The translations under genes were made by a program, and so were the position numbers. A stretch of 64,000 nucleotides of DNA from Epiperipatus broadwayi (lineage: Eukaryota > Onychophora > Udeonychophora > Euonychophora > Peripatidae), in assembly GCA_028023455.1 (NCBI GenBank), contig JAQFVV010000013.1, positions 15,574,258-15,638,257 on the forward strand. Reading direction: 5' to 3'. Positions 33,698 through 45,289 of the stretch are shown in pieces. A model generated the notes under the pieces. It did no database searches. It was given only the letters and a program-made list of their open reading frames with translations, and was not told where the DNA came from. How positions within the stretch are numbered: the first letter of the stretch is position 1; each line of letters starts with the position of its first letter.

Positions 33698-34419
33698 AAA
33701 ATGTTTAGTATATGTATACATATCAAATATTTTAAATAAATATTTATATTGTCAAGAACATAAATAACTATTTATTTTTATACATATATAATTATTTATA
33801 CATACACTAACTTATATTTATAAATATTAAAATGTCTAATGTTGTGATCAGGCTACCAATGGACCATACAATTGGCAAATAGTAGAATGACCTTCAGGAT
33901 ATCAACATTAATTGCGAATAACAAGTGAATAGTACCTAATCAAAAGCATCTCATCCTACCTTTAAGATAAGATGTTGATCCATCAAAGGCTAAGTATTAT
34001 TTCCAATACTCTTTTCTATCTACATTTTTTCTTTTTCATTCACTTAAGTTAGTTAGGGCCCAGTCATTCCAAGGCTCTCAAATCATTTATCACCCCCCCC
34101 TTACTAACTGTATCAATGGAATAATGTGTTTACACCACTATATTTCTATTCTTTATCTACATTCAACACCAATTCCCTTTTCATTTTTTTACCTCAAGCT
34201 CTTGAGAATTAAAAAAAGTAAGTCTACCACAAAAGTGGAAGAAATCTAAAAAAATGCGATCTAAAAATAGCTTGTCTCACATAGTCTGATTAGATCGCCA
34301 TACCTAGCGAATTACTCATTTTTGCAGACGAAATAATAAGAATAGTGATAATAATATCACTAGTAGTAGTAAAAGCAAGAGTCGGTGGTAGAACTAAAAG
34401 TAAGAGTTATGAATTATTT
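33698..34419. other. Non-coding DNA with C-tract
   Basis: Includes a C8 run at 34092-34099 and a slightly GC-richer stretch around 33840-34340. No gene or bounded element is recognised. Confidence 0.4.
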
Positions 34420-34990
34420 TTTTCTGAACATAAATACATCGAAGATGTGAGCTTTACTTGATACAAACTCTTCCCAAGATCAGAACAGAGGATTGCACAG
34501 GTGATTAAGGAACTGGCAAGATTTAAGATCAATATGACTCATCTAATAGAATATGTAGATGGCTAAGAAGTTTTGTTTCGGAAAGGCAAATAATCATTGA
34601 AAGGTGAATGTGTGGTATTAGATTCATGCTGTAAAGTCTAATTTACTTGGTTAAAACTTGCCTTGCACAATGGTACTATTACAGTGTCTATGCTCCAATC
34701 TTAGAATCAAAGAATTCAGAGAAGGTTTTCATTCCTTGCTGGATAGCATTATTACATCAACACCAATAAAAATCAAATCTTTCATCTTGAAGAATTTGAT
34801 GCTATTGCTGATACACATATTAGATTTTGGCCAAAAGTTTTTAGAAATAATGATATTGGTGCTGTAAATTCAAATGATTTGTTATTGAAGATTTGCATAA
34901 CACATGGATTGACTATCACAAACCTTTTGGGGTTCTTGCTAAATAGCCACTGTACATCACTTAGTGGTGCTGTTTCCGTAAAAACACTGA
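34420..34990 (+). pseudogene. RTE-like LINE endonuclease relic
   Basis: Fragment of the AP-type endonuclease that nicks target DNA for a non-LTR retrotransposon. Around 34490-34560 the frame reads RIAQVIKELARFKINMTHL, the usual RTE opening in which the element protein lists a cellular-choice helix (RELxRxxIDIxALSE). The middle reads VLLQCLCSNLRIKEFREGF (family: VYAPTL then a helix). Near 34840-34930 NNDIGAVNSNDLLLKICITH then GLTITNLL matches the conserved GxxNxNGxxLLxFCxxxxLxIxNT. The catalytic GDFN motif has decayed to LEEFDA. At least three frame changes occur, and no reverse transcriptase follows, so it is a truncated copy. Confidence 0.65.
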
Positions 34991-36055
34991 ATAATACTGC
35001 TTTCGCGGCCGAACATACCCATTTTGTTTACATAGAAAAACTGTTATTAACCAAAACATGGATATGTTTATATTCTAACAATGGAATTTAATAGATTACA
35101 CTATAATTAAAAATGTGAATACAAGTACAGTTTTTGCATTAAATAAGCACATATAAGTGCAAATTATGGACAGATAATAAATTAATATATCCCACATTAG
35201 AAATAATGGTATTAAAAAGATCTTATTTGAGAAGTATATATAATAAGTATTAAATTTCGACAATTATTAGATGCTCAAATTATAAGTTTGAATACAATAG
35301 CAATTTTTGTATTATGCGGATACATACAAGTGCAAAATATTGGATAGATCATAAATTAGAATACTCCACCTTTAAAATGATAATTGTATTAAAAAGTAAT
35401 CTTATTTCAACTATATTCACACAAAAAATGATATGTGTTCTTTAGAAGTATCTACATCATGTATTGAATTTCAATAATTATTAAATTCTCAAATTATTAA
35501 TTTGGATATTTCAGAAACATCATATAGCTAAAGCATAAACTTCTCTTAAGTAATATATCCTCAAAAAAAAATCATGTCTGATTTTCTGGCAATGATCTTA
35601 TGATCAGTGATGTGATTAAAATGAAACAGCATTTTCAGCTTGGCAAAAAAATAAAAAAAATATGGAATTTCATAATAAATATAGAGATCAGCAAATAAGT
35701 TTGACTGATAAGAAGGCTTAAAAATTAGTGGATTAGAACTACAAAAAAAAATACATTCGCTGCCTATAATCACTAAATCCTTTCTTAATGAAGTGACAAT
35801 ATCACAAACCAATTAAATCCAGAAATGACATTCTTGTATGATGACAATATTTTGAATAGGTAGATCCATTTTATTTCCTCATTTAGATGTGGACAAAGAT
35901 ATCCAGCTTAATGAAATCAACATAACTCAGTAATTTTAAAAACAAAAAAATAAAATAAAATAAAAGGCCATATTGAAATACTGTATCTAAAGAAGTTTTA
36001 AAATATGATAGTGATATGTTAGCTTCAAACATATATTTTTTTAGGAATATATGTA
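34991..36055. other. AT-rich DNA, weak direct repeat
   Basis: Contains two loosely similar 150-base stretches near 35105-35270 and 35285-35490 (shared ATTAAAAAGNTCTTATT, TTTTTGCATTA-like and AAGTGCAAAT-like strings), suggesting an old tandem duplication. No coding sequence is recognised. Confidence 0.4.
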
Positions 36056-36061
36056 CTTCCC

Positions 36062-37005
36062 ATGCTATTGGGATGCCTGATCTTAATGATGCCTTTATTC
36101 TTCCAATTTACCACAGACATAAAAACTACTCCATATCCACCTAAAGTTTGGCTTCACTATGTAGATGATACATTTGGGTATAGCTACATGGTGAAGTACT
36201 ACCATAAACTTTACGGAAAAAAGATCAACAACATCTCACCTTCAATTAAATTTACAATAGAATCAGAGCAAGAACAAAAACTGGCATTCTTAGATGTTCT
36301 TGTGACAAGACTCCCTCATGACAAAATCTACATTTTACCAAAAACCCACACATACAGGAAAATACTTAGTCTATACATCCAATCACACCAGAAACACAAA
36401 ACATAAAGAGTTTTACTACCACTGTTGAACACAGCAAAAGAAGTTTGTTCAGAAAGCAGCGATTTGAAAAAAGACAAGATCTATAAAATAAAAATAACTC
36501 TTATAAAAAAGTTATCCATGAGCTGTAGTTAAAAAACCTTAAATAGACAACAAAAAACCATTAAAAAAAAAACAATTATTGATACTAACCCATACATTCA
36601 AAAATTAGCATACAAATTAAGGAAAATCTGCAATCAGTATAACATCCGAACAGCTTTCCAGAACCATACCACCCTATGAAGAATTCTAACATCTACAAAG
36701 ACTAAATTTGAAATTCTGAAAAGAAAAAACTGTGTCTATGAAATACCATGTGAATGTGGAAGAATGTATATTGGTAAGACCAGTCATACCATCGAAAAGC
36801 ACTTGCAAGAACACAAATTGATGATTAGAAGAAAAAACCAAATGTGTCTAAGGTAGCAGACTTTGAATGTACTAATGAACTTATGATCAATTCAGAAAAT
36901 ACAAAAACATTGAATAGAGAAGAAAAAATACAAAGAAGAAAATTTAAAGAAGCTGCTCACATAACAATGGCAAACAATCCCATAAGTCAACGTATGGAAA
37001 CCACT
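36062..37005 (+). pseudogene. Penelope-like element, RT C-terminal part and GIY-YIG endonuclease (copy 1)
   Basis: Relic of a Penelope-like retroelement protein, which fuses a telomerase-related reverse transcriptase to a GIY-YIG endonuclease. The first frame carries the catalytic box LHYVDDTFG (YVDD at 36158-36169, Asp pair intact), then SPSIKFTIESEQEQKLAFLD, the conserved IxFTxExExxxxLxFLDxxV. After frameshifts the linker with TYRK (HTYRKILSLYIQSH) follows, and near 36600-36680 LRKICNQYNIRTAFQ-like residues. The endonuclease lies at 36731-36840: CVYEIPCECGRMYIGKT with the C-x5-C-x-C pattern typical of Penelope, then EKHLQEHK. The N-terminal half is missing; the left boundary near 36060 is probably a truncation. 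A tRNA-like module follows 85 bases downstream. Confidence 0.85.
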
Positions 37006-37089
37006 AATCAACTTTGCTCTTAGAAAAGAGTGGAGAAATCAGGAGGAACCTCAGATAAGTATATGAAATTTCTATTGACTGTTGACTTT

Positions 37090-37385
37090 GGCAGGATTGC
37101 TCAGTTAGTTAGAACGTTACTTAAAATTCAATACTCAGAATGTAAAGGTTCAGGTTCGATTCCCATGCTAGTATTGTCACTGGTCAGGCCAGCAGCAGGT
37201 AAAATAATACCTCTTGAAACATTGTGCATATACTAACCTGTGTGTTATTACTAAATAGTTGAATATATTTGGAATATTTAAATAATATTAAATTTTTCTA
37301 AAGACATTCAATACTTACATTAGATGATGGAAATAGTATTCAATGTATAAATACAACTAAAACACCATCAAACAAATCTTCAGAA
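37090..37385 (+). repeat. tRNA-like module with conserved tail (downstream of Penelope copy 1)
   Basis: The head (37090-37175) looks like a tRNA: A-box region TTGCTCAGTTAGTTAGAAC (37097-37115) and a perfect B box GGTTCGATTCC (37153-37163), but the anticodon region is expanded and does not fold as a tRNA. The tail contains GTCACTGGTCAGGCCAGC, a perfect hairpin AGGTA...TACCT before CTTGAAAC (37196-37220), CATATACTAACCTG and a 150-base AT-rich end. Head and tail are shared with 44914-45200. It reads as a SINE or as the 3' part of the Penelope unit. Confidence 0.75.
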
Positions 37386-38374
37386 AAACACTAAGTATTC
37401 GATATGAAACCTGATACTATATCAAATTTTTAACTTTCTTATGTAAATCTGAAGGAATAATTCCTAAAGGGTTGCAATTAAAACCTCCAATTCACTCCCA
37501 AAGAGTTGAGAAAATTACTTAACTAAACTTTTGTTTTTAAAAAGGATTAAACTTTGCCATAACACCATCTAATTAATATATTTTTATTGGATATAATGAC
37601 AGTCACCGAGGAAGTCAGTCAAAAATTGCCTTTAGAAGCAGCAGAATTATGCTGGAGAATAAAAAGAACACTTGACAAGGAACAAAAATTGAAGTTGGAC
37701 ATATCCTATTGAAATAGTATATTCGTTCCCTCATATCTGTTTCCATAGCCACATCTATGCCAGGTTTAAACACCTACATTACATGTATATACGCATCAAC
37801 AGTTATATAAGCAGCAACACAGTTATATAGGTCTTATCACACATACATGCATGGATAAATGACTGTGATATCAATGTATATATATTACAGCATTTATATT
37901 TCTTTTATTAAATATTGTTATAAAATTTGTTTATTTAAAAATACAGTAATGTACATTTTAAATGTTCACTAAATAATATTTCAGTTTTTTTGAAAGGAAG
38001 TACATTTTTAATAACATGAGATTTTGCTGAGTTCTGTCATTAAGGGCTAGAGCAATTCTCAATTTTGATCGAATAAATTCTCAGAAACAAAATAAGAAAC
38101 CAAACCTTCAATTGACAAAGTTATCTAAATGGTGTCCAAATCAATATCACTTTTTTAAAACTGATTACAATTGTAGTGAATCACTTTTCCAGATTAGAAC
38201 CATTAAAAGTTTAAGCAATTAAAACATCAAAATTGAAAAAAACAGGCTCTAGTGAAAAGTGATAGGGAAATTAAACATATGAGCTATAAAATTTGGAGGG
38301 GAAAGAAATTCTAAGTTAAACATATGGCTAGCTGGTTTTAATCTGAAAAATGTATAAATGAGGCAGATTTCTTA
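37386..38374. other. No recognisable gene
   Basis: AT-rich non-coding DNA with a CACAG/ATATA microsatellite-like patch near 37780-37850. Nothing conserved could be identified. Confidence 0.45.
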
Positions 38375-38640
38375 CTACAAGGCTTCTTTTCTGTAAATTT
38401 TTGTGAAGTCAAGATGGTAAGCTAGGCCAAGAGATTCGCTTTCTCCGCAATCCCAAGATGGCAATCTCCATTCCTCCTGCATGCCTACAGGCAAGCCTGA
38501 CAGCAGGTGCTGCAAGAAGAAGAGATGAAGAGATCGTAAATCTATCCTGGAAAGAAATGCCACTACACTACGCCAGTGTTTTGTACCTACATTCAAGCCA
38601 CTAAACACAATGTTTGATGTACCTGTATTCAAGCCACTAC
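38375..38640. other. GC-richer block ending in a short direct repeat
   Basis: Locally balanced composition. The minus strand is open for 85 codons (including GLPVGMQEEWRLPSWDCGES) and the plus strand contains two 26-base copies of GTACCTACATTCAAGCCACT at 38580 and 38619 (about 22 matches). No protein family is recognised; a transposon fragment is possible. Confidence 0.35.
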
Positions 38641-39479
38641 CAACAAGACTGGTAATGTTCTTTTAAAGACTACAGCTTTATAAATTAATCTATAAACTTT
38701 AATCTAAGCTAGCTTATTTACTATAAAGAACGTTCTACATAATTTCTCAAAATTCTTTAAGTTAAATCATTTGTAAAAGAAACTGTATAAACTTGCCTAA
38801 ATTTATATGTGTATTTTAAAATCATTTATTGTCAATCTACTTTCTTAAAACCAGTAACTTATTTTTAAAGTAACTATGAAATCAGTTATAATTTAACTTT
38901 GTAAATTTGCCTGAATTCTTTTATAAATTAAGACTTTACTGTTTGTAATCTGTAAATATATGCAATCAGTTTTCTTAAATTTCTAAAAACTGCGGTCATG
39001 CCTAACTTTATTGTTTTAAGTAATTTGTTGTCATTTATTCTGTTTAAATTAAATATATGTGATACTATGCCCATCTTTTAAAACAGCGAATAATTTACAA
39101 TGGAGATAATTAAAATCTTCACTTTAAACATTTTAAGAACACTGCTTGGCGTATTAAATTGCTATTTCAAAATAATATTATTATTAGATAATAATCAAAG
39201 GATCGCTACCGCTCGTTATTGTCATGATATTATAAATTGCCTTACATTTTACAAAGTTTGCTTAGTCAGTTTTTATATATTATGACATTTGATATCTATT
39301 AGAGGGAATATGCTGGCTAGAGATGATGATAAAGTATATTCGTGAATGTTTCTTAATTTCAATCAAATATATACATTCCCTTCTTAATTATGATTATTTA
39401 TATATGCAGATTCAGTGTTTGAACTAGATGCATTGCGAGTGTGTCTTTATATAGTACACATACATGTGTTTACATGTTG

Positions 39480-42400
39480 CTGCACCTTTCAAATGGGTTC
39501 ACGGTAACATAGCGCCCCATTCTTTAGTTCAGGTTGACTATCTTTATTAGAACTGGAACACGAGGGTCCAGACCATTTTCATAAAGCCAATCTGAGTTCC
39601 TGAACTTATCTGTTCATATATATAAATAGCAGCAAACCATCCGGTCTCAGAGCAAACTGAGCATTTGATGCTGAAGCTCCTGAATAATCACTCACTCGCA
39701 CTACAAGCTTACTCTTCAATATGTGAATCTAAAGGTAACCAGTTCTTTTCCTCCTGATTAAGTATTCAGCTTTAGACTGAAGTTTGAATCTTGGTTATCA
39801 GGTTGAATCTGCATGCTATTGAGCTTATTTATTTGCTCACTTTATTAATATATATAGCAGCAACCTGAGAGCTGTAAGTATTGTAACAGTCAGAATCGTC
39901 TATCTCGCTAACACACTGCAGAATTCAAACCCAAACATGAAACTGAACATTCTAGGAGGGGTTGCCTTCTAGATATACATTGTTTGAATCTAAAGTCCAA
40001 ATTTCACAGCGCCATCTACGTGATAACGCATCTGATGCCACTACTAGTATAACCTTTGACCGGTGCCTGGTGGTCAGGGAGAAACAAAAGACTATACTAA
40101 AAGAAGCTTGGATGGCTAATTAACGTCTATGGATTTACAAAAGAAATGCAGAAAATATATATATAGACCGAGACAGTGATAGGAATCAATAAAATAAGAT
40201 ATCAAATTTAGTTTTAAATAATTTCACAAAATTTATTTATGTAAATTATATATATAACACCACTGTCTGCTTATATGAGACAGGGATGCGTATTAAATAA
40301 TTGTGGGCATTATATTTCAATAAATGACAAAAAGATTTTAAAGCGAAGTGATATATTCTATTCCTCGGGCTAAGAGCATTACGATAATGTGCTTGATGAG
40401 ATAGGAACATGTGCGAGGTGCTTTAAGCAATTATACAAGTTTAAGAAAATATTTGAAAATTAAGTGTTCTAAAATATTTATTGATTTCGAGAATAGCACG
40501 GACAAAAACTTACTAAGCAACAAAGTGGGAATGTGATCAAAGCATTTATTCGATGATAATAATAATAATAATAATAATAATAAAGTTACATTGGGAGGTC
40601 AGTATTGCTGATAATGAATTTATTAAAGTTGGAGGGTGTGACACGTTTAAGTCACGTATGCTTTGTAAAATAAATATAAAATAAAACAATATTGAAGATC
40701 CAGAATGATTACGAAGGGCATCTCGCCGCTAACCCGTAGGAAAGTATTTTTATGAACAGCCGAAACTTAGCGACTGGGTGACGATTGTGTTTAATTCCCA
40801 GGTGTGTCATTTGTGGACACAACTCTGCCTGGAAATCGCAACAAGCAAAGAGAACGGACTTGGCCGTGTAAAGAATCCTTGGAAAAGTAAAACAAAGCGG
40901 TCTCAACAACCAATTTATTTACCAGCAATACGAGACTAGTGTATATAAAACATACTGAATGGGTTTTACTTGGATTAAGAGAAATGCCCAATCAAATTCC
41001 CAAAAATTCATTTAAAGGGGTCCACACATTCTCGACGTCAATGATGAACTTTGTAATTAAAGTAGAACACGGTAATTAAAATAGGAAAATGCATGCTTGC
41101 GGGTTTGAAAAGTAAGTATAGATTTATTTACGCAATCATGCATTTGGGGACACATTTAATCATTGACCTCGCACATACTCTCATATTAGATTAAAATCAA
41201 TAACATGTAGATTTTAAACTATGTGATTATATTATATATTAAAGAATAGAATCGCCCTCGAACGAGTGATTTGCAAGATAATAAAATTGGAAAATTATTT
41301 AGAAATTTAAAATATGCCTTCATAGCGGCGTCTTATTTTCATCAAAGGGAATAATTCACTCGGTCAAAGACGATTCTGACACATTATCATAATAAAATAA
41401 CAGAAAGCTTAATCAATAGAAAATATTAACCCAAGGATAGAGAGCAAAATGTTGAGTATATTTAAACACGTTAAAGAAATGCATAATGAAGTTATGTGAA
41501 ATATCAGAAAACAATTTAAAATAGCTATAGCATGTTAGTTATCACAAGAGCTCTTGGGTTAATTTAGGGTTACCTCTGGAGAAGCATTTTGGGTAGATTG
41601 TTGGTCGGCAGGTTTTTATATAATGTAACAGCAAAATCTGGAAATGTTCATATTTTTGGCAGCGGCAACAGTTCCGGGGTTCCTTGTGTGATAACTTCCG
41701 ATGGTCTACGGCAGCATATGACCATTCCGGAGAGAAATAGCCTTCTTACACTCTACTCTGTCATGTCAAGATTTACAAATTACTACAATAATTTTGGTTA
41801 GAAACATTAGACCTCAGAATGATTTCTCTTAGAAACATTAGAATGCAGAACAAAAGAAAACCCTCCTTTTTATAGTAGAATTTAACAATAAAACTGCCCT
41901 GGAGCGTTACAAAAATATATCGGACTTATCAGCTGTAATTAAATCTATCCGAATGTCTAAAGGAATTCAACATTAATTAATTTCTTTTGTTAATTTCCCT
42001 GTCGACATTCGAATTACAAACTAGATTTAATTAAAAATTACTTTTACTAATTAAAGAAAACCTTAAGTGGACATCTGCTGTTTTTAGACTATATAACATT
42101 AACTAATTAAACTATTGTCCCTCATTTATTTTAACAGAAATATTTGGAATGACTTTTATTAAACTAAACTAAAATTATTTTACTTTTAAATTGCAATATT
42201 TGAATCTATTTACTAAACGAATATTTACTAAATGAATTTTATTTTAAATCAAAAATATATTACGACGGTAATATATTTGTAAATAGATTCAAACAAAATA
42301 ACTTTAACAATTTATAATTTTGATATGTTTTAAAATGCATATCATAGTGTGTGCGCAATTACGACTTATATAACCTACTTTTTAATAAATCAAAATTATG

Positions 42401-42600
42401 TGAACATATACATAATCCATAATATTTTATTTTATTTGGGAATGAGTTATATATATAATATGTGCATTACGCTCGTGGTTTAAAATTAGGCGGGATTTTC
42501 GGTATATAAGCGTATTGCAGACACTCTACGATAGATTGGGGTTCAAACTAAGGTATGGGGTAGGAAATAGGTGAGAAAAGGTGAAACGAAGATCTGTAAA
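39480..42600. other. Compositionally distinct region with TATA-like motifs
   Basis: CpG and GC content rise above the window average in several patches (39490-39740, 40010-40090, 40680-41060, 41560-41760, 42480-42620). TATA-like boxes followed by GC-richer DNA occur at 39620 (TATATATAAATAGCAGCAAA), 39850 (TATATATAGCAGCAA) and 42500 (GGTATATAAGCG). Donor-like AAAGGTAACC occurs at 39735 and, on the minus strand, GAGGTAACC at 41571. These could be host promoter DNA or old LTRs. No coding sequence is confirmed. Confidence 0.35.
40555..40583 (+). repeat. (AAT)n microsatellite
   Basis: Nine uninterrupted AAT units following GATG. A similar but shorter run is at 47760-47780. Confidence 0.95.
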
Positions 42601-43265
42601 GCAGACCTTACTGTTTCAATATTCATCATCTCTACTAGGCTATCAACTTATAACTTTAGCAAACCAAGAGCAATAGGATGAGTATATTATTAATTAGGCA
42701 TGATTTATGAACCGCATATAGTTATTTTAATATATTAATTTGAGACAGCTGTACTGATAACAGTCTCATTCATTATAAAAATGCCTGCCTGTATTAAGTA
42801 CGCATATTTAATGTTATATAAACCTTGCCATTGTGTTACTAATTTATATCATTTGTTATTGTTTTAACAAACATTTAAAAATATAATTTGTCTCAATATC
42901 TTCCTTGCTCATGGGTCTATTTCCAACCAATCTACATTGTCTTATTCAATCCGTATTATATTATCCCAAATTTCTTAATGATTTTATATGCTATATATAT
43001 ATTCTGTAATTAAGATAAATAGTGTGTTAAGTGCTCTATTCCATCCATTTAGTTAAGTCAGTATTGTCCCTTGAGTCTCATGTTTCTCTCTGTCCTACGC
43101 CAGCTTACGATTAAATTAAGACTGAGTGTAACTTCAGAAATGTCACTTATAGAGTGTTAAATCACGAAGTACAAGTGAGTTGAAGTTCGGTCGGATTAGG
43201 TCTCAACCACATCATTCTGATCAGCTTTGGTGTATTTTGCATGGACTCTGGATTTTGTTGCATGA
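42601..43265. other. No recognisable gene
   Basis: Non-coding AT-rich DNA; the last 100 bases are somewhat GC-richer but do not read as the N-terminal Penelope domain that would be expected upstream of copy 2. Confidence 0.4.
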
Positions 43266-44913
43266 GTGCACACATCTGACCGTTATACTATGGAGAGGAA
43301 AGCAATTAAATCTCTCAAAGTAGATAAATCTATAATTATTCTCTCTGCTGACAAAGGCAATGCAACAGTTGTAATGCAACTGATTGTGAAAACAAACTAC
43401 AAGAATTCCTCACAGCAGGCCAATACAGAAAAGTGTCAAAAAATCCAATACCGAGTACAGAAACAAAGTTACAAGCATTTCTCAGAAAGTATCACAGGTA
43501 CTTCAGTGATTCAGAAAAAAGTAAAATAATATCATATTTCAGCAAAATTCCTCATCTTTATGATCTATTGAAAATCCATAAGGATCACATTCATTGAAAC
43601 CTTTTGTTAGTTTTAGAAATTCACTATGCCAAAATTTATCAGGATTTCTTCTCAAAGTTCTTAGTCCTTTGGCATACAAGACCCAGTATCTTTGTCAGGG
43701 ATAGTAGACACTTTGTAGAATTAATCAAGAACATGAAAATTGAAAGAGCTTTGATGTAGAAAGTTTATTCATAAATGTACCATATGAAGAAGCATTGTCT
43801 ATTGTAAGAAAAAGATTAAATGGTGTGATAATAGTTTAGAAACCAAAACAAGTTTTCCTAATGATAGAACAATGGAACATTCTGCATAAAAGCAAACTAC
43901 TTTCAATATAACAGAATTTCCAACAAAACCAAGGAACGACTATGAGCTCACCATTATCACCCCTGATTGGCAATATTTGCATGGAAGAATTTGAAACTAT
44001 AGCAATAAAAACTACTGCATATCCACCTAAAGTTTGTCTTCACTATATAGATTATGCACTTGTTGTACAGCCATATAGTAAAGCATTACTACAAATTTTC
44101 CAGAAACACATCATCAACATATCCCCTTCAATTAAATTTATAATAGAATCAGAACAAAAACAAAAATTGGCATTTTTAGTGTTCTTGTGACAAGACTCCC
44201 TCATTGCAAAATCAAAAGTACAGTTTACCGAAAAACCACACATACAGGAAAATACTTAGTTTATATATCTAATCACACCAGAAACACAAAACATGAAGTT
44301 ATTACTATCACTATGGAACAGAGCAAAAGAATTTTGTTTTCAGAAACCAGTGATTTGGAAAAAGAAAAGATTTATATAGAACAAACTCTTATGAAAAACA
44401 GTTATCCATCAGCTGTTGTTAAAAAACTTTAAATAGACAACAAAATGAACCATCAAAAGAAAAAACAACTATTGGTACTATAGTGTACCCATACATATCA
44501 AAAATAGCATACAAATTATGGAAAATCTGCAATCGGTATAACATTAGAATAGCTTTCCAGGGCCATACCACACCACAAGAAATTCTAACATCTACAAAGC
44601 CTAAATTTCAAATGCTGAAAAGAAAAAACTGCATCTACGAAATATCATGTGAATATAGAATGTATATTAGAGAGACCAGTCATTACCATCGAAAAGTGCT
44701 TTCAAGAACCCAGTGTTAATTAAAAGAGAGAAAACAGATATGACTAAGGTAACAGACTGGGTATGTACCAATGAATTTATGTTAATTCGAAAAATACAAA
44801 AATATTGGATAGAGAAGACACAAAGAAGAAAAATTAAAGCTGGTCACATGACAATGGCAAACAATCCCATGAGCCAACCTAGTGTGACTATACACAATGT
44901 ACGGAAACCACTT
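43266..44913 (+). pseudogene. Penelope-like element, RT to GIY-YIG endonuclease (copy 2, longer)
   Basis: The longer of two Penelope-like relics. It opens with MERKAIKSLKVDKSIIILSA then DKGNATVVM, the conserved ALxxLxxDxSIVILPADKGxATVVMD of Penelope RT. It continues through PHLYDLLKIHKDHIH (family: FYGLPKIHK), LWHTRPSIFVRDSRHFVELI and a motif-A remnant near 43745-43800. The catalytic box near 44044-44055 reads YIDY instead of YVDD, so the second Asp is lost. After SPSIKFIIESEQKQKLAF come HTGKYLVYISNHTRNTKHE and the endonuclease at about 44628-44690 (CIYEISCEYRMYIRET, where the family has YIG, so the glycine is also lost). Stops and frameshifts are fewer than in copy 1 but it is clearly dead. 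A tRNA-like module follows at once. Confidence 0.85.
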
Positions 44914-45200
44914 GGCAGGAAGGCTCAGTTGGTTTTAGAGTATTAGCTTAAAATTCAATATTCTGAATCTAAGGGTCCAGGTTTGATCCCGGATAGTACT
45001 GTCACTGGTCAGGCCAGCAACACCTGAAGAAGAGGTAGAATAATACTTCTTGAAACTTTGTGCATATACTAACCTGAATGCTATTCCTAACAGTTGAATG
45101 TATTTGGAATATTTAAATAAAGTTAAATTTTTCTAAAGACATTCTATACTTATATTAGATGATGGAAATAATCCAATATATAAATACAACTAAAACATCA
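44914..45200 (+). repeat. tRNA-like module with conserved tail (downstream of Penelope copy 2)
   Basis: Head 44914-44995 with A-box region AAGGCTCAGTTGGTTTTAGA and B box GGTTTGATCCC (44980-44990). The tail shares GTCACTGGTCAGGCCAGC and TTTGTGCATATACTAACCTG with copy 1, and the AT-rich end through CAACTAAAACATCATC. This copy retains a CTGAAGA box and hairpin in the tail that copy 1 lacks in part. Confidence 0.8.
45024..45056 (+). ncRNA. Hammerhead-like motif in module tail (weak)
   Basis: CTGAAGA (45024-45030) fits the hammerhead box CUGANGA. It is followed by a hairpin AGAGGT/ACTTCT with an 8-base loop and then TGAAAC with the GAAA box. The hairpin is perfect in copy 1 (AGGTA/TACCT), suggesting conservation. 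However, I cannot find a proper cleavage triplet or a stem I, and an extra U separates stem II from GAAA. It may be a degenerate relative of Penelope-linked hammerheads. Confidence 0.25.
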
Positions 45201-45289
45201 TCATTACAAACCTTTAGGAAAATAATGGAGTAATTAGTATGGAATTTTTTTTTTTTTTTTTTGGAATATATCAATATTATCCATTATTG

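Noticed and set aside
37090-37175. Functional tRNA gene
   Set aside because: The anticodon arm is expanded and the acceptor ends do not pair; it is shared with a repeat tail elsewhere in the window.
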